Source: Butyricicoccus_A sp945486175
Lineage (GTDB): Bacteria; Bacillota; Clostridia; Oscillospirales; Butyricicoccaceae
NCBI GenBank assembly: GCA_945829445.1
Contig: CALZUY010000016.1
Span: 1 to 27,902 of the forward strand
Reading direction: 5' to 3'
DNA: 27,902 nucleotides
The position numbers and the translations under genes are program-made. Below are positions 1-7,747 of the stretch, in pieces (positions within the stretch are counted from its first letter, which is position 1; each line of letters starts with the position of its first letter). The notes beneath the pieces were generated by a model. It saw only the letters and a list, made by a program, of their open reading frames with translations. It did no database searches and was not told where the DNA came from.

Positions 1-248
1 CCGACGCAATCGCATCCTGTGTCATCGGCGGCGCATCGTTCATGGGCGGCAAGGGTACCATGGCTGGCACCCTGATCGGTGCTCTGGTTATCGCAACCCT
101 GCGCAACGGCTTCACACTGCTGGCAATTGACTCTTCTGTTCAGAACATGGTTCTGGGCCTAGTTATCATCGGCGCAGTTCTGCTCGATGTCACCCGTGAG
201 TCCATGGCTGCAAAGGCTCGCCGCAAGGAAGCTGCTGCAAAGGCATAA
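1..248 (+). CDS. Sugar ABC transporter permease, RbsC type (3' end only)
   Basis: This is the C-terminal end of a membrane permease, running in from before the window; the reading frame begins at base 3. The visible 81 residues match the end of ribose/xylose/galactose-type permeases (BPD_transp_2 family): a glycine-rich stretch with GGASFMGGKGT, then a hydrophobic helix (GALVIATLRNG), a polar loop, and a last helix (NMVLGLVIIGAVLLDV). The protein ends in a positively charged Ala/Lys/Arg tail, as expected for a cytoplasmic C terminus. Family members form the membrane channel of a high-affinity sugar importer, with a periplasmic-type binding protein and a double ATPase that would lie upstream. 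The substrate cannot be read from this fragment. Two hairpins follow the stop codon, so this is the last gene of its operon. Confidence 0.85.
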   Translation, partial: DAIASCVIGGASFMGGKGTMAGTLIGALVIATLRNGFTLLAIDSSVQNMVLGLVIIGAVLLDVTRESMAAKARRKEAAAKA

Positions 249-292
249 ATATCGATTTTCAGTTTCTTCTCTTCACTTATTTTATTCACGAG

Positions 293-318
293 GGGGACCT
301 GCTTTGTGGCAGGTCCCC
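293..318 (+). terminator. Hairpin after the permease gene
   Basis: A perfect 10-bp stem (293-302 with 309-318, loop TTTGTG) lies 45 bases after the permease stop. It is followed by TTT and then a mixed sequence, so alone it would be a weak terminator. It may act together with the stronger hairpin just downstream. Confidence 0.6.
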
Positions 319-330
319 TTTGCCCTTACC

Positions 331-373
331 AAAGAAGTCCTGTTTCCATTGTGGAAACAGGACTTCTTTTTTT
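331..373 (+). terminator. Strong intrinsic terminator
   Basis: An 18-bp perfect stem (331-348 with 352-369) has a 3-base loop and a run of seven T at 367-373. It ends the permease operon. The minus-strand tail is not T-rich, so it is a poor terminator for the AraC gene converging from the right. Confidence 0.9.
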
Positions 374-408
374 GCTGTAACCGCAGCGCTTTTCCATTTC
401 ACAAGCGG

Positions 409-1242
409 TCAGAACTGCATCTTTCTGAATTCTGACGGCGTAAAGCCCGTACTTTTGCGGAATGCGCGCGTAAAATGAGATGCACTGTTAAATCCACACT
501 GATCGGCAATCTGCTCCACAGAAGCAGCGGAGCCGATCAATTGCTGTTTGGACTCGCGCAGCCGGAAGGAGAGCAGGTATTCGTGCGGCGTACAATTCAT
601 GTATTTCTTAAAGCAGCGAATCAAATGCGGCTTGCTGATGCTGCACAGATCGGCAAGCAAGTCGAGATCAATGGGTTCTCCGTAATTTTCGCGAATATAA
701 TCAATCGCAGGCCGAAGGAGGGTATTCATCATTCCGGAATCCTTGTGAGCATCAGCCAGCTGGCATAGGATTTGGCTGACAAGCAGGGAAATCCTGTGTT
801 CATTTACCACAAAAGCACGTTCGGCGGTCAGAATGCCGGTAAAGTACCGCTCCAGCTCCGGGATCTGCAAGCCGGAAAAAACGACACCGCCCTGCTCATA
901 TAAATACTCCACATAATCATAACTGCTGCTGCCGTCAAAATGAAACCACATAAAGTCCGCAGAGTCCCTGCAATAGTATCGATGCCGTTTATGGCAGTCG
1001 AGCAGCACAATTTCACCGCGTGAGGCGGTGTAAGTACGCCCCAGTGTTTCGATGGTCAAATCTCCGTGACAGACATACATCAGCAGAAACAGGTCAAGCG
1101 ATTCGCGCGCAATATCATACTCACTGTTACAGTAAAAATGCCCGAACTGCGGGCAGTAATACAGCGCACGCTTTGCAAATTCGGACGGAATGGAAAAATC
1201 CATGAATGATGACCCAAGCACGCCGGTGTCGACAATCTTCAT
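409..1242 (-). CDS. AraC-family transcriptional regulator (module A)
   Basis: A 277-residue one-component regulator. The N-terminal half is an AraC-type ligand-binding cupin. The last 100 residues hold two helix-turn-helix motifs ending in the family signature GFNSASHFTRAFRKSTGFTPSEFR. The open frame continues 41 codons upstream, but the start at 1242 (MKIVDTG) has AAAGGA well placed in front and gives the usual family length. It is divergent from the oxidoreductase/IolE-like operon at 1622, the common layout for an activator and its target. Its own promoter has TATAAT only about 30 bases upstream (1276-1281, minus strand). The N-terminal half resembles that of the tandem regulators at 5832 and 6902 (shared pattern of LDC..RHRYY against LDC..PHEYH), so it may sense a related sugar. 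The ligand is not known. Confidence 0.93.
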   Translation of the reverse strand: MKIVDTGVLGSSFMDFSIPSEFAKRALYYCPQFGHFYCNSEYDIARESLDLFLLMYVCHGDLTIETLGRTYTASRGEIVLLDCHKRHRYYCRDSADFMWFHFDGSSSYDYVEYLYEQGGVVFSGLQIPELERYFTGILTAERAFVVNEHRISLLVSQILCQLADAHKDSGMMNTLLRPAIDYIRENYGEPIDLDLLADLCSISKPHLIRCFKKYMNCTPHEYLLSFRLRESKQQLIGSAASVEQIADQCGFNSASHFTRAFRKSTGFTPSEFRKMQF

Positions 1243-1621
1243 CGCATCACATCCTTTCGGAATTTTTGCACTCCTATTATACCGTCCTGAATCGTAATTG
1301 AAAAGCAGTTTTCTGCATTTACTCTGTCTCCGCAGAGCTTTTTGTACAGTCTGGATAAATTCCATTCAATGTCCTTATGCAATATCCATGGCGCATAAAA
1401 CAAAATGATAATTTATGTATAGAATGCGCGTACTATGTGCAATGACTTTTTCCCAGTTCAGCTGTATACTTTAGTCACAGTCAAGGAAATGACACAGAAA
1501 AGCCGAATAACAGAAAAAAACCGAGTGTTTTCTGAACAATTTCGATTGACTCAAAATCATCAACCATGTATGAAAAATTTTTAACAATCATGCAAAAACA
1601 ATATTGCAGGAGGAAAAGAAA
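1243..1621. promoter_or_regulatory. Divergent control region of module A
   Basis: This 379-base gap holds two promoters. On minus, TATAAT (1276-1281) lies 17 bases from a weak TTTTCA and serves the AraC gene. On plus, ATGACT-N17-TATACT (1442-1470) serves the oxidoreductase gene, leaving a leader of about 145 bases. A dyad TTATGC-N12-GCATAA (1375-1398) lies about 90 bases upstream of the expected plus start, where an AraC activator could bind. No small gene is convincing here. Confidence 0.6.
1442..1470 (+). promoter_or_regulatory. Sigma-A type promoter for the module A operon
   Basis: ATGACT (1442-1447), a 17-base spacer and TATACT (1465-1470). The -35 box is imperfect, which fits a promoter needing an activator. 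The call is by eye. Confidence 0.55.
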
Positions 1622-2749
1622 ATGAAAGAAATTCGCATTGGACTGGTAGGCTCCGGCTGGATGGGCAAGGCACACTCTTCCGCACTCGCTGACGCTGAGA
1701 TGCTGTTCGGACCGGATTACGGTGTTGCTTCGTTCGAGATCGTAGCAGACGCAAATGAAGAGGCTGCAAAGTCTGCACAGAAGAAGATCGGCTTCAAGCG
1801 CATCACCACTGACTGGCACGATGTTGTCACCGATCCGAATGTCGATCTGGTTGACATCGCAACCCCGAACGCATTCCACTACGAAGTAGCAAAGGCTGCT
1901 CTGGAAAACGGCAAGAACGTATACTGCGAGAAACCGCTGTCCATCTCCGCTGAGGAGTCCAGAGAACTGGCTGAGCTTGCTGCCAAGAAGGGCGTCATCA
2001 ACTATGTTGGCTTCAACAACACCATGAACCCGGCAAATGCTTACGTTCGCGAGCTGGTACAGAGCGGTGCACTGGGCGAAATCATGCGCTTCACCGGCAC
2101 GTACGATCAGGACCAGCTTCTCGACGAGAACCTGCCGATCACCTGGAGACACATCAACAAGCTCGCAGGCTGCGGCGCACTCGGTGATCTTGGCTCTCAT
2201 CTGCTGTCCATCTCCCAGTTCATCATGGGCGATATCACCAAGGTAAATGCCGTTGCAACCACCGTATTCCCGAAGCGCCCGAAGGCTGCCGGTTCTTCCG
2301 AGATGGCTGATGTAGAGAACGAAGACATCATGACCTTCATGGCAGAATATGCAAACGGCGCAATCGGTCAGATTGCATGCTCCCGCGTTGCAACCGGCCG
2401 CAAGAACTATCTCTGCTACGAGATTCAGGGCACCAAGGGCTCTGTCCGCTACGATCTGGAGCGCATGGGTGAAGTTCAGGTATACTTCCAGAGCGATAAC
2501 GAGCGTGACCGCGGTTTCCGCACTGTCCTGCTCAACCCGCTGATGAAGGGTTACTCCGCATTCCAGCCGGCAGGCGGCATCTCCATCGCATACAACGACA
2601 TGAAGATCCTCGAAGTACATGCTCTGTTCGATGCAATCACCAATGGCGCTGACTATGTAACCGACTTCGAGTTCGGCTACAAGATCGACCGCACGGTTGC
2701 TGCTGTCATCGAGTCTTCCAAGACCCGTGAGTGGGTTGACGTAAAGTAA
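1622..2749 (+). CDS. Gfo/Idh/MocA-family NAD(P)-dependent oxidoreductase (module A)
   Basis: A 375-residue cytoplasmic dehydrogenase. The N-terminal Rossmann fold shows GLVGSGWMG (residues 7-15). The family motif CEKPL gives the catalytic lysine K104, and GALGDLGSH gives D189 and H193, the Asp-x3-His pair that with lysine forms the catalytic triad in IolG. The TTDWHDVV...DLVDIATPN block is typical of members that oxidise a ring hydroxyl of inositols, glucosides or other sugars to a ketone. The start at 1622 has AGGAGG eight bases upstream; an in-frame TTG at 1604 precedes that ribosome site and is rejected. The next gene is an IolE-like enzyme, so the likely pathway is oxidation followed by dehydration or isomerisation of the keto product. 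It is clearly a paralog of the gene at 16692. Substrate is unknown; inositol-isomer or glycoside 3-dehydrogenase are the main options. Confidence 0.9.
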   Translation: MKEIRIGLVGSGWMGKAHSSALADAEMLFGPDYGVASFEIVADANEEAAKSAQKKIGFKRITTDWHDVVTDPNVDLVDIATPNAFHYEVAKAALENGKNVYCEKPLSISAEESRELAELAAKKGVINYVGFNNTMNPANAYVRELVQSGALGEIMRFTGTYDQDQLLDENLPITWRHINKLAGCGALGDLGSHLLSISQFIMGDITKVNAVATTVFPKRPKAAGSSEMADVENEDIMTFMAEYANGAIGQIACSRVATGRKNYLCYEIQGTKGSVRYDLERMGEVQVYFQSDNERDRGFRTVLLNPLMKGYSAFQPAGGISIAYNDMKILEVHALFDAITNGADYVTDFEFGYKIDRTVAAVIESSKTREWVDVK

Positions 2750-2762
2750 AACCAAATCCGTG

Positions 2763-2796
2763 CCGCGTGGGCACGGGCTGACAGGTGCCCACGCGG
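2763..2796 (+). other. Intercistronic RNA hairpin between the oxidoreductase and IolE-like genes
   Basis: A perfect 12-bp GC-rich stem (2763-2774 with 2785-2796) with a 10-base loop. The sequence after it is AAATATAAATC, not a T-run, so it is not a standard terminator. It ends 11 bases before the AGGAGG of the next gene. It could shield the upstream message from exonucleases or set the ratio of the two proteins. Confidence 0.75.
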
Positions 2797-2822
2797 AAAT
2801 ATAAATCAGGAGGAAACGAATT

Positions 2823-3701
2823 ATGGCTATCAATGTAGGCATTGCACCCGATTCCTGGGGCGTATGGTTCCCGGAGCATGAAAAGCAGACCCCGTGGTAC
2901 CGCTGCATGGATGAAATGAAAGTTGCGGGCTATGACGGCGTAGAGCTCGGCCCGTGGGGTTATTTCCCGAATACCAATCCGATGCTAAAGAATGCGCTCG
3001 AAGCGCGTTCGCTCAAGCTGGTTGCCGGTACCGTCGGCACGGATTTCCTGAATGACGCAGCAGTTGACGACTGCCTGAAGACCATCGATGACATTGCAGC
3101 TCTGCTGAAGCAGTTCGGCGAGGCAAAATATATCGTCCTTCTGCCGGCTATGTACACCGATCTGGAGACCGGCGAGCAGGTCATGGATCCGAACCTGACC
3201 GATGCACAGTGGGCGACCTACTGCAAGAATGTCCAGCGCGCAGCAGACCGTGTCGCATCGCATGGCCTGATTGGAACCTTCCATCCGCATGTCGACTGCC
3301 ATGTGCAGACTGAGGAGCAGATCGAGCGCCTGCTGAATGACACCGACGTACAGCTGTGCTTCGACACCGGCCACCATGTCTATGGCGGCGGTGAGCCGAT
3401 CTCCTTCTACCGCAAGCATGCAGACCGCATTCCATACATCCACCTCAAGGACTGTGATCTCGCAGTCAAGGCGGAGATGGACAAAAATCATTGGTCGTTT
3501 GCCAAGGCTGTAACCGAAGACATCATGGTTGAGCCGGGCAAGGGCAGCATTGACTTCTCTGAGCTGTACAAGGCCCTGGTCGAGAACAATTACGACGGCT
3601 GGTGCGTTGTCGAGCAGGATCTGTTCCCGGTCAAGTCGTTTGACATTCCGCTGCCGATCGCTGCGCGAGGCCGTGAGAATCTGCGTCAGGCGGGCTTCTG
3701 A
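2823..3701 (+). CDS. IolE-like sugar isomerase/dehydratase, TIM barrel (module A)
   Basis: A 292-residue member of the AP-endonuclease-2/xylose-isomerase-like TIM-barrel family, closest in pattern to inosose dehydratase IolE: it opens with GIAPDSWGVWFP, then ELGPWGY and LVAGTV. Likely metal and substrate residues are visible: H154 and H156 (FHPHVD), D181 and H184 (DTGHH), H207 (HLKD) and E254 (VVEQD). IolE (about 297 residues) removes water from 2-keto-myo-inositol. This protein probably acts on the keto product of the preceding oxidoreductase. AGGAGG lies nine bases before the ATG. Because the usual iol neighbours are absent, dehydration of inosose is only one possibility; epimerisation or cleavage of another keto-sugar or keto-glycoside is also open. 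It is paralogous to the gene at 15726. Confidence 0.88.
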   Translation: MAINVGIAPDSWGVWFPEHEKQTPWYRCMDEMKVAGYDGVELGPWGYFPNTNPMLKNALEARSLKLVAGTVGTDFLNDAAVDDCLKTIDDIAALLKQFGEAKYIVLLPAMYTDLETGEQVMDPNLTDAQWATYCKNVQRAADRVASHGLIGTFHPHVDCHVQTEEQIERLLNDTDVQLCFDTGHHVYGGGEPISFYRKHADRIPYIHLKDCDLAVKAEMDKNHWSFAKAVTEDIMVEPGKGSIDFSELYKALVENNYDGWCVVEQDLFPVKSFDIPLPIAARGRENLRQAGF

Positions 3702-3760
3702 TTGATTTTGCCAACATAACATGTAACACTCTTCACACACCCCACCATAATCATAAAAAG

Positions 3761-3790
3761 CAGCACCCTTTCATAAGAGTGCTGTTTTTT
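3761..3790 (+). terminator. Intrinsic terminator after the IolE-like gene
   Basis: Stem CAGCAC (3761-3766) with GTGCTG (3779-3784), a possible inner CTT/AAG extension, then six T. It separates the enzyme pair from the symporter gene, which therefore needs its own promoter or read-through. Confidence 0.8.
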
Positions 3791-3826
3791 GTGAAAAAAC
3801 AGATGCTTCTGGTGAATTTTAACTAA

Positions 3827-3859
3827 TGCAAACTTTTCTTGCCAGTCAAAGAGTTTGCA
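3827..3859. promoter_or_regulatory. Candidate operator dyad upstream of symporter 1
   Basis: Perfect inverted 8-mers TGCAAACT and AGTTTGCA are separated by 17 bases, about 55 bases upstream of the best -10 candidate. The position suits an activator. The protein that binds it is unknown. Confidence 0.4.
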
Positions 3860-4025
3860 GCAAGATTTCTAATTTTTTCCGCAACTTTCGCTGTAGTTTT
3901 ATACAGTAAAATGCGGTATCTTAAGATAAGAAAATACTACGTCAGGTGACAGACGGCCGATGCCATTTGACGGTTGTATTTTTTGTTTGAGTTGAGAAAA
4001 AAGAATAGAAGGAGAGGAAAAAATA

Positions 4026-5621
4026 ATGGTTTGGACCTTAGCTTCTTTCGTTCTTGTCACGGCATTGGTCGCTTTTATCAGCTGGCTGAAAACCCGTGGC
4101 ACGGACGAAACCACATCGGATGGCTACTTTCTCGGAGGACGCAGCCTGAGTGGTATCGTCATCTTCGGTTCTCTGATGATGACCAATTTATCCGCAGAAC
4201 AGCTGGTAGGACGCAACGGACAGGGCTATGCCGCAGGCATGACCGCAATGGGTTGGGAATCCATGTGTCCGATTGCGCTGACACTGATGGCAATGTTTTT
4301 TGTTCCGCGCTATTTCCGCCGCGGAATTACCACAATTCCTGAATTTCTGGAGGATCGCTATGACCGCGCAACCCGCGTTATGGTCTCGTTTATCTTCCTT
4401 GTTGCTTACATCGTCACCATGCTTCCGCTGGTACTGTACGCAGGCTCGGTTGCAATGGAACGCATCTTCGATGTTACGAGCCTGGTCGGCGGAAACCGCT
4501 TTATGGCAATCGCACTGATGTGCGTTCTGTTGGGCGTGATCGGTGGTATTTACGCCATTTTCGGCGGCCTGAAAGCGGTCGCGGTATCCGATTCGCTCAA
4601 CGGTGTTATTTTCATCATCGGCGCGGTTCTGCTGATCCCGATTCTGGCATTTGTCGCACTGGGCAATGGCAGCATTGCAGAAGGCATCCGTACCTTTGCA
4701 ACAGCATCCCCGGAGCATCTGAATGCCATTCAGCCTGCTGATGCGCAGCCGCCATATATCCCCTGGCCGATGATCGTCATTGGCTGCGGAATCAACCATG
4801 TTTCTTATTACTGCACCAACCAGTCGATCATGCAGCGCGTTCTCGGCGCAAAGAACCTCAAGGAAGCACAGAAGGGTGCTTTGCTCTCTGGCCTTGTTCT
4901 GGTATTCTGCCCGATCTTCCTTGTCGCACCTGGCATCATCCAGTTTATCCGCGACGGCGGCGTACTGACCGACTTTGATATGGCATATCCGACACTGGTC
5001 AAGGACATTCTCCCGACTCCGCTGCTGGGCTTCTTCGCGGCAGTTATGTTCGGCGCAATTCTGTCGTCCTTCAACTCCGTACTTAACAGCTCTATGACAC
5101 TGTTTACGCTGGATGTACTCCCGGCGATCTCCAAAAAGAAGCGTTCGGCAGAAGAAAACATCAAAATCGCAAAGCGTTTCGGCATTGTTCTGTGTCTGGT
5201 TTCCATTGTAATCGCTCCGTTCCTCGTTTATCTTCCGGCAGGCATCTCTACCTTCCTGAACCAGATGTGGGGTTATTATGGCGTTCCAGTCCTCGCGATT
5301 GCAATGATGGGCATGCTGAACACAAAGATTCCGAACTTTGCACCAAAGCTCACCATTGTTGTTCACATTATCTGCTACGGCCTGATGATGAATCTGCTTC
5401 CGTTCCACTTCCTGTATTTCGAAACAGCATCCTTCGTCATCGACCTGATTCTGCTGTGGGCTTGCTCCAAGATCAAGCCGCGTCCGGAAGCGTATGTCCT
5501 GAAGGACAGCTCTCCGGTCGATATGACCCCTTGGAAATACCGCTGGCCGGTTATCATTCTCACATTTGCTGTTTTGATTGGCATGTATACACTGTTCTCT
5601 CCGTTAGGCCTTGGCGCTTAA
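4026..5621 (+). CDS. Sodium:solute symporter, SSS/SLC5 family (symporter 1)
   Basis: A 531-residue inner-membrane transporter of the SSS family (LeuT fold), mostly hydrophobic helices throughout. Family signatures include the early GGRSLSGIVIFGSLMMTNLSAEQLVG, written here in parts as GGRSLSG and TNLSAEQLVG, then YAIFGGLKAVAVSD and the core FGAILSSFNSVLNSS helix. It ends with a conserved VDMTPWKYR loop and a last helix. Family members couple sodium entry to uptake of sugars, inositols or other small solutes. GGAGAGG lies upstream of the ATG. It follows a terminator and has its own weak promoter with a dyad. The cyclitol-type enzymes on its left suggest it imports their substrate, but this is inference. 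It is clearly paralogous to the symporter at 10437, sharing the same loop and tail. Confidence 0.92.
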   Translation: MVWTLASFVLVTALVAFISWLKTRGTDETTSDGYFLGGRSLSGIVIFGSLMMTNLSAEQLVGRNGQGYAAGMTAMGWESMCPIALTLMAMFFVPRYFRRGITTIPEFLEDRYDRATRVMVSFIFLVAYIVTMLPLVLYAGSVAMERIFDVTSLVGGNRFMAIALMCVLLGVIGGIYAIFGGLKAVAVSDSLNGVIFIIGAVLLIPILAFVALGNGSIAEGIRTFATASPEHLNAIQPADAQPPYIPWPMIVIGCGINHVSYYCTNQSIMQRVLGAKNLKEAQKGALLSGLVLVFCPIFLVAPGIIQFIRDGGVLTDFDMAYPTLVKDILPTPLLGFFAAVMFGAILSSFNSVLNSSMTLFTLDVLPAISKKKRSAEENIKIAKRFGIVLCLVSIVIAPFLVYLPAGISTFLNQMWGYYGVPVLAIAMMGMLNTKIPNFAPKLTIVVHIICYGLMMNLLPFHFLYFETASFVIDLILLWACSKIKPRPEAYVLKDSSPVDMTPWKYRWPVIILTFAVLIGMYTLFSPLGLGA

Positions 5622-5657
5622 CGCTTCCAACAAACTCACTTCTCGTACATGTCATCG

Positions 5658-5688
5658 GCAGGGCGGCTTTCAGCCGCTCTGCTTTTTT
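5658..5688 (+). terminator. Intrinsic terminator of symporter 1
   Basis: An 11-bp stem with one G-U pair (5658-5668 with 5672-5682), loop TTC, then six T (5683-5688). Confidence 0.9.
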
Positions 5689-5710
5689 CTCTGTTCAGGC
5701 AAGAAAAAGA

Positions 5711-5764
5711 AGATGAAAAAGAAACAGCGGGGTCAGAAAGGAAACCTTTCCAGCCTCGCTGTTT
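5711..5764 (-). terminator. Terminator of the AraC gene at 5832
   Basis: A long hairpin read on minus: outer 12-bp stem (5722-5733 with 5753-5764) and inner stem GAAAGG/CCTTTC (5736-5741 with 5745-5750) around a small internal loop. On the minus strand it is followed by a T-rich tail (CTTTTTCATC). It faces the symporter terminator. Confidence 0.75.
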
Positions 5765-5831
5765 GTGTGAAATGGGTGCAATATCTGCCAAAACCTGTCG
5801 ATTGTATTCTCCCTTCAGATGGGAAGAGCAG

Positions 5832-6677
5832 TTATACCGGAGCTTCTCGAAACGCTTTGGGTGACAAGCCGACCTTGTCGGAAAATATAGAGGAAAATGT
5901 AGAAGCATTTGTATATCCAACCTGCTGCGCAATCGACTTGACTGAATCCTGTGTCGTTTTGAGAAGGTACTTTGCCTTGTTGATCCGCACCAGTACCAGA
6001 TATTCATATGGAGAGTAACCATAAGCCTTTTTGAACAGGCGTGAGAAATGGTAGGGGCTGATATTGACACTGCCCGCGATATCATTGAGTGTAATGGCAT
6101 GCCCTGCGTTTTCCTCGATAAAACGGAGAGAAGCACCTAATCTTGGCTTGTTTCGAATGTCTTCTGTTTCCGTATTTCCCTCCAGCAGGAGAAGCAGCAG
6201 CGCATACAGCTGGCGAGACTTTTCCGCTTCGCTCAAATACTGTTCCGTCTGATACGCACAGATAAACTGCTCCAGCATCGACTGAAATTCTCCCGCACGC
6301 GGGTGCGTAAAGACAAAGCTGCCGTACAGATATTCGATATATGTATGGAATTTTGCTGTGCTTGATCCATTCAGATGGAGCCAGAGAAATTCCGTATTTC
6401 CAATGGTATGGTATTCATGCGGCTTCGTACAGTCCAGAAAACCAATCTTTCCCTGATCTGCCACGCGAGAAACTCCATCACAGGTCACAGACAGCCGTCC
6501 GTTTATAATATAACACAACATGTAACTGGGATAGTTTTCACGTTCAATCCGATACCCGTATTCCGTAAAAAAACGGCCACAGGATGTAACATAATACAGC
6601 ATATTTTTCGCAAGATCCGATGGAGTATCCAAAAATTGCTCCGAACCGGAACAGATGCCGATATCGTCACAGCGCAT
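5832..6677 (-). CDS. AraC-family transcriptional regulator, tandem copy 1
   Basis: A 281-residue regulator with an N-terminal cupin-type sensing half (LDCTKPHEYH, LWLHLNG) and a C-terminal double helix-turn-helix (ISPYHFSRLFKKAYGYSPYEYL and the QQVGYTNASTFSSIF second motif, given here as landmarks). The open frame extends upstream, but the start at 6677 (MRCDD) has GGAGG eight bases before it and matches the start of the neighbouring paralog exactly. It aligns without a gap to the gene at 6902: I count roughly 58 differences in 281 positions, about 80% identity. Differences cluster in the linker around residues 170-185. The DNA-reading helices are nearly the same, so the two copies may share operators while responding to different ligands. 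Targets may be symporter 1 or the PocR/methyltransferase unit. Confidence 0.92.
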   Translation of the reverse strand: MRCDDIGICSGSEQFLDTPSDLAKNMLYYVTSCGRFFTEYGYRIERENYPSYMLCYIINGRLSVTCDGVSRVADQGKIGFLDCTKPHEYHTIGNTEFLWLHLNGSSTAKFHTYIEYLYGSFVFTHPRAGEFQSMLEQFICAYQTEQYLSEAEKSRQLYALLLLLLEGNTETEDIRNKPRLGASLRFIEENAGHAITLNDIAGSVNISPYHFSRLFKKAYGYSPYEYLVLVRINKAKYLLKTTQDSVKSIAQQVGYTNASTFSSIFSDKVGLSPKAFREAPV

Positions 6678-6740
6678 GCGATTCGCCTCCATAAGTAAGA
6701 TTCGCGGAAGGGCAGCGACAGCATCCGCCGGGATTGCATG

Positions 6741-6768
6741 TCTATACGTCTTCCGGTTTTCATTGTAA
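6741..6768 (-). promoter_or_regulatory. Promoter of tandem AraC copy 1
   Basis: Read on minus: TTACAA (6763-6768), a 16-base spacer, TATAGA (6741-6746). It lies about 64 bases before the start codon. By eye only. Confidence 0.4.
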
Positions 6769-6837
6769 CGGGAAATCCGGCATGGGAATATCAGGAATCT
6801 TGTTGTTCGTTTTTGGGAACTTGCTGTTCTCAGGCGT

Positions 6838-6875
6838 AAAAAAAGCTGCAGAAAGCGATATGCCTTCTGCAGCTT
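6838..6875 (-). terminator. Terminator of tandem AraC copy 2
   Basis: An 11-bp perfect stem (6843-6853 with 6865-6875). On the minus strand it is followed by seven T (6838-6844 on plus are A, partly within the stem). It separates the two tandem regulators, so they are not simply co-transcribed. Confidence 0.85.
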
Positions 6876-6901
6876 GCGTATCTGGAATATAAGGTTTTGC
6901 T

Positions 6902-7747
6902 TCAAAGCGGGAATTCGCGAAATGCCTTGGGCGACAGTCCGACCTTTTCCGAAAAGACAGAGGAGAATGTCGAGGCATTTGTATACCCGACCTGCTGCGC
7001 AATGGCTTTGACCGGCTCCTGCGTCGTTTTGAGCAGATGTTTTGCCCGGTTAATGCGCACCAGCATGAGATACTCATACGGGGAATAGCCGTAGGCTTTC
7101 CTGAACAGACGCGAGAAATGATAGGGACTGATATTTACACTGTCCGCAATATCTCGCAGCGTAATGGAGCGCCCGGCATTTTCCTCAATAAACCGGAGGG
7201 ACTCGTCCAGTGTGGATGTTACACGAGCTGTTTCCACATCCTTTTTTCCTTCCAGCAGAAGAAGGAGCATCGCGTACAGCTGACGGGATTTTTCCGCTTC
7301 ACTCAGATATTGTTCGGTCTGATACGCGCGAACCAGCTGCGCAAGCATGGACTGGAATTCGTCCGCACGCGTATGGGAAAAGACAAAGCTGCCGTACAGC
7401 CGTTCAATATGGGCATGAAATTTAGCCGTATTTCCGCCGTTCAGATGTACCCAGAGGAATTCCGTATTTCCAATGGTATGATATTCATGCGGTCTCGTAC
7501 AGTCCAGAAAACCGATCTTTCCCTTGTCTGCTACATAGGACACGCCGTCACAACTCAGAGACAGGCGTCCGTCCAGGATATAACAGAGCATGTAATTATA
7601 ATAGTTCTCACGTTCAATGCGATATCCGTATTCCGTAAAAAACCGACCGCAGGATGTGACATAATACAGCATATCCTTTGCGGTATCTGAAGGGGTATCA
7701 AAATATAGTTCCGAACCAGCACAAACTCCCGGGTCATCACAGCGCAT
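6902..7747 (-). CDS. AraC-family transcriptional regulator, tandem copy 2
   Basis: A 281-residue near-copy of the regulator at 5832, with the same cupin sensing half and double helix-turn-helix. A TTG upstream (7762) lies inside the GGAGG ribosome site of the chosen ATG at 7747 and is rejected. It has its own strong promoter and its own terminator, so the duplication covered an expression unit rather than an operon. It is divergent from the PocR-domain regulator at 7995. An 18-bp near-palindrome sits between its -35 and -10 boxes, suggesting repression of this gene. Confidence 0.92.
   Translation of the reverse strand: MRCDDPGVCAGSELYFDTPSDTAKDMLYYVTSCGRFFTEYGYRIERENYYNYMLCYILDGRLSLSCDGVSYVADKGKIGFLDCTRPHEYHTIGNTEFLWVHLNGGNTAKFHAHIERLYGSFVFSHTRADEFQSMLAQLVRAYQTEQYLSEAEKSRQLYAMLLLLLEGKKDVETARVTSTLDESLRFIEENAGRSITLRDIADSVNISPYHFSRLFRKAYGYSPYEYLMLVRINRAKHLLKTTQEPVKAIAQQVGYTNASTFSSVFSEKVGLSPKAFREFPL

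Larger units (their letters stand above)
3702..4025 (+). promoter_or_regulatory. Gap with terminator, dyad and weak promoter before symporter 1
   Basis: The first part holds the terminator at 3761-3790. A perfect 8-bp dyad, TGCAAACT (3827-3834) and AGTTTGCA (3852-3859), follows. Possible -10 boxes are TATACA (3900-3905) and TAAAAT (3907-3912), both without a good -35 box, so activation is likely. No gene is evident in the gap. Confidence 0.5.

Noticed and set aside
2763..2796. Intrinsic terminator between the module A enzyme genes
   Set aside because: No T-run follows the stem and the next gene has no separate promoter.
1481..2908. A 475-codon open frame on the minus strand
   Set aside because: Antisense to the oxidoreductase at 1622, no recognisable domain, overlaps the real gene and its promoter region.
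4188..5408. A 406-codon minus-strand open frame, and a similar 497-codon plus-strand frame at 10428-11921
   Set aside because: Each is antisense to a symporter gene. They are very hydrophilic mirror images of transmembrane coding sequence, with no domain.
5832..7747. Repeat array or mobile element behind the repeated sequence
   Set aside because: The similarity is explained by two homologous AraC genes; there are no terminal repeats or transposase.
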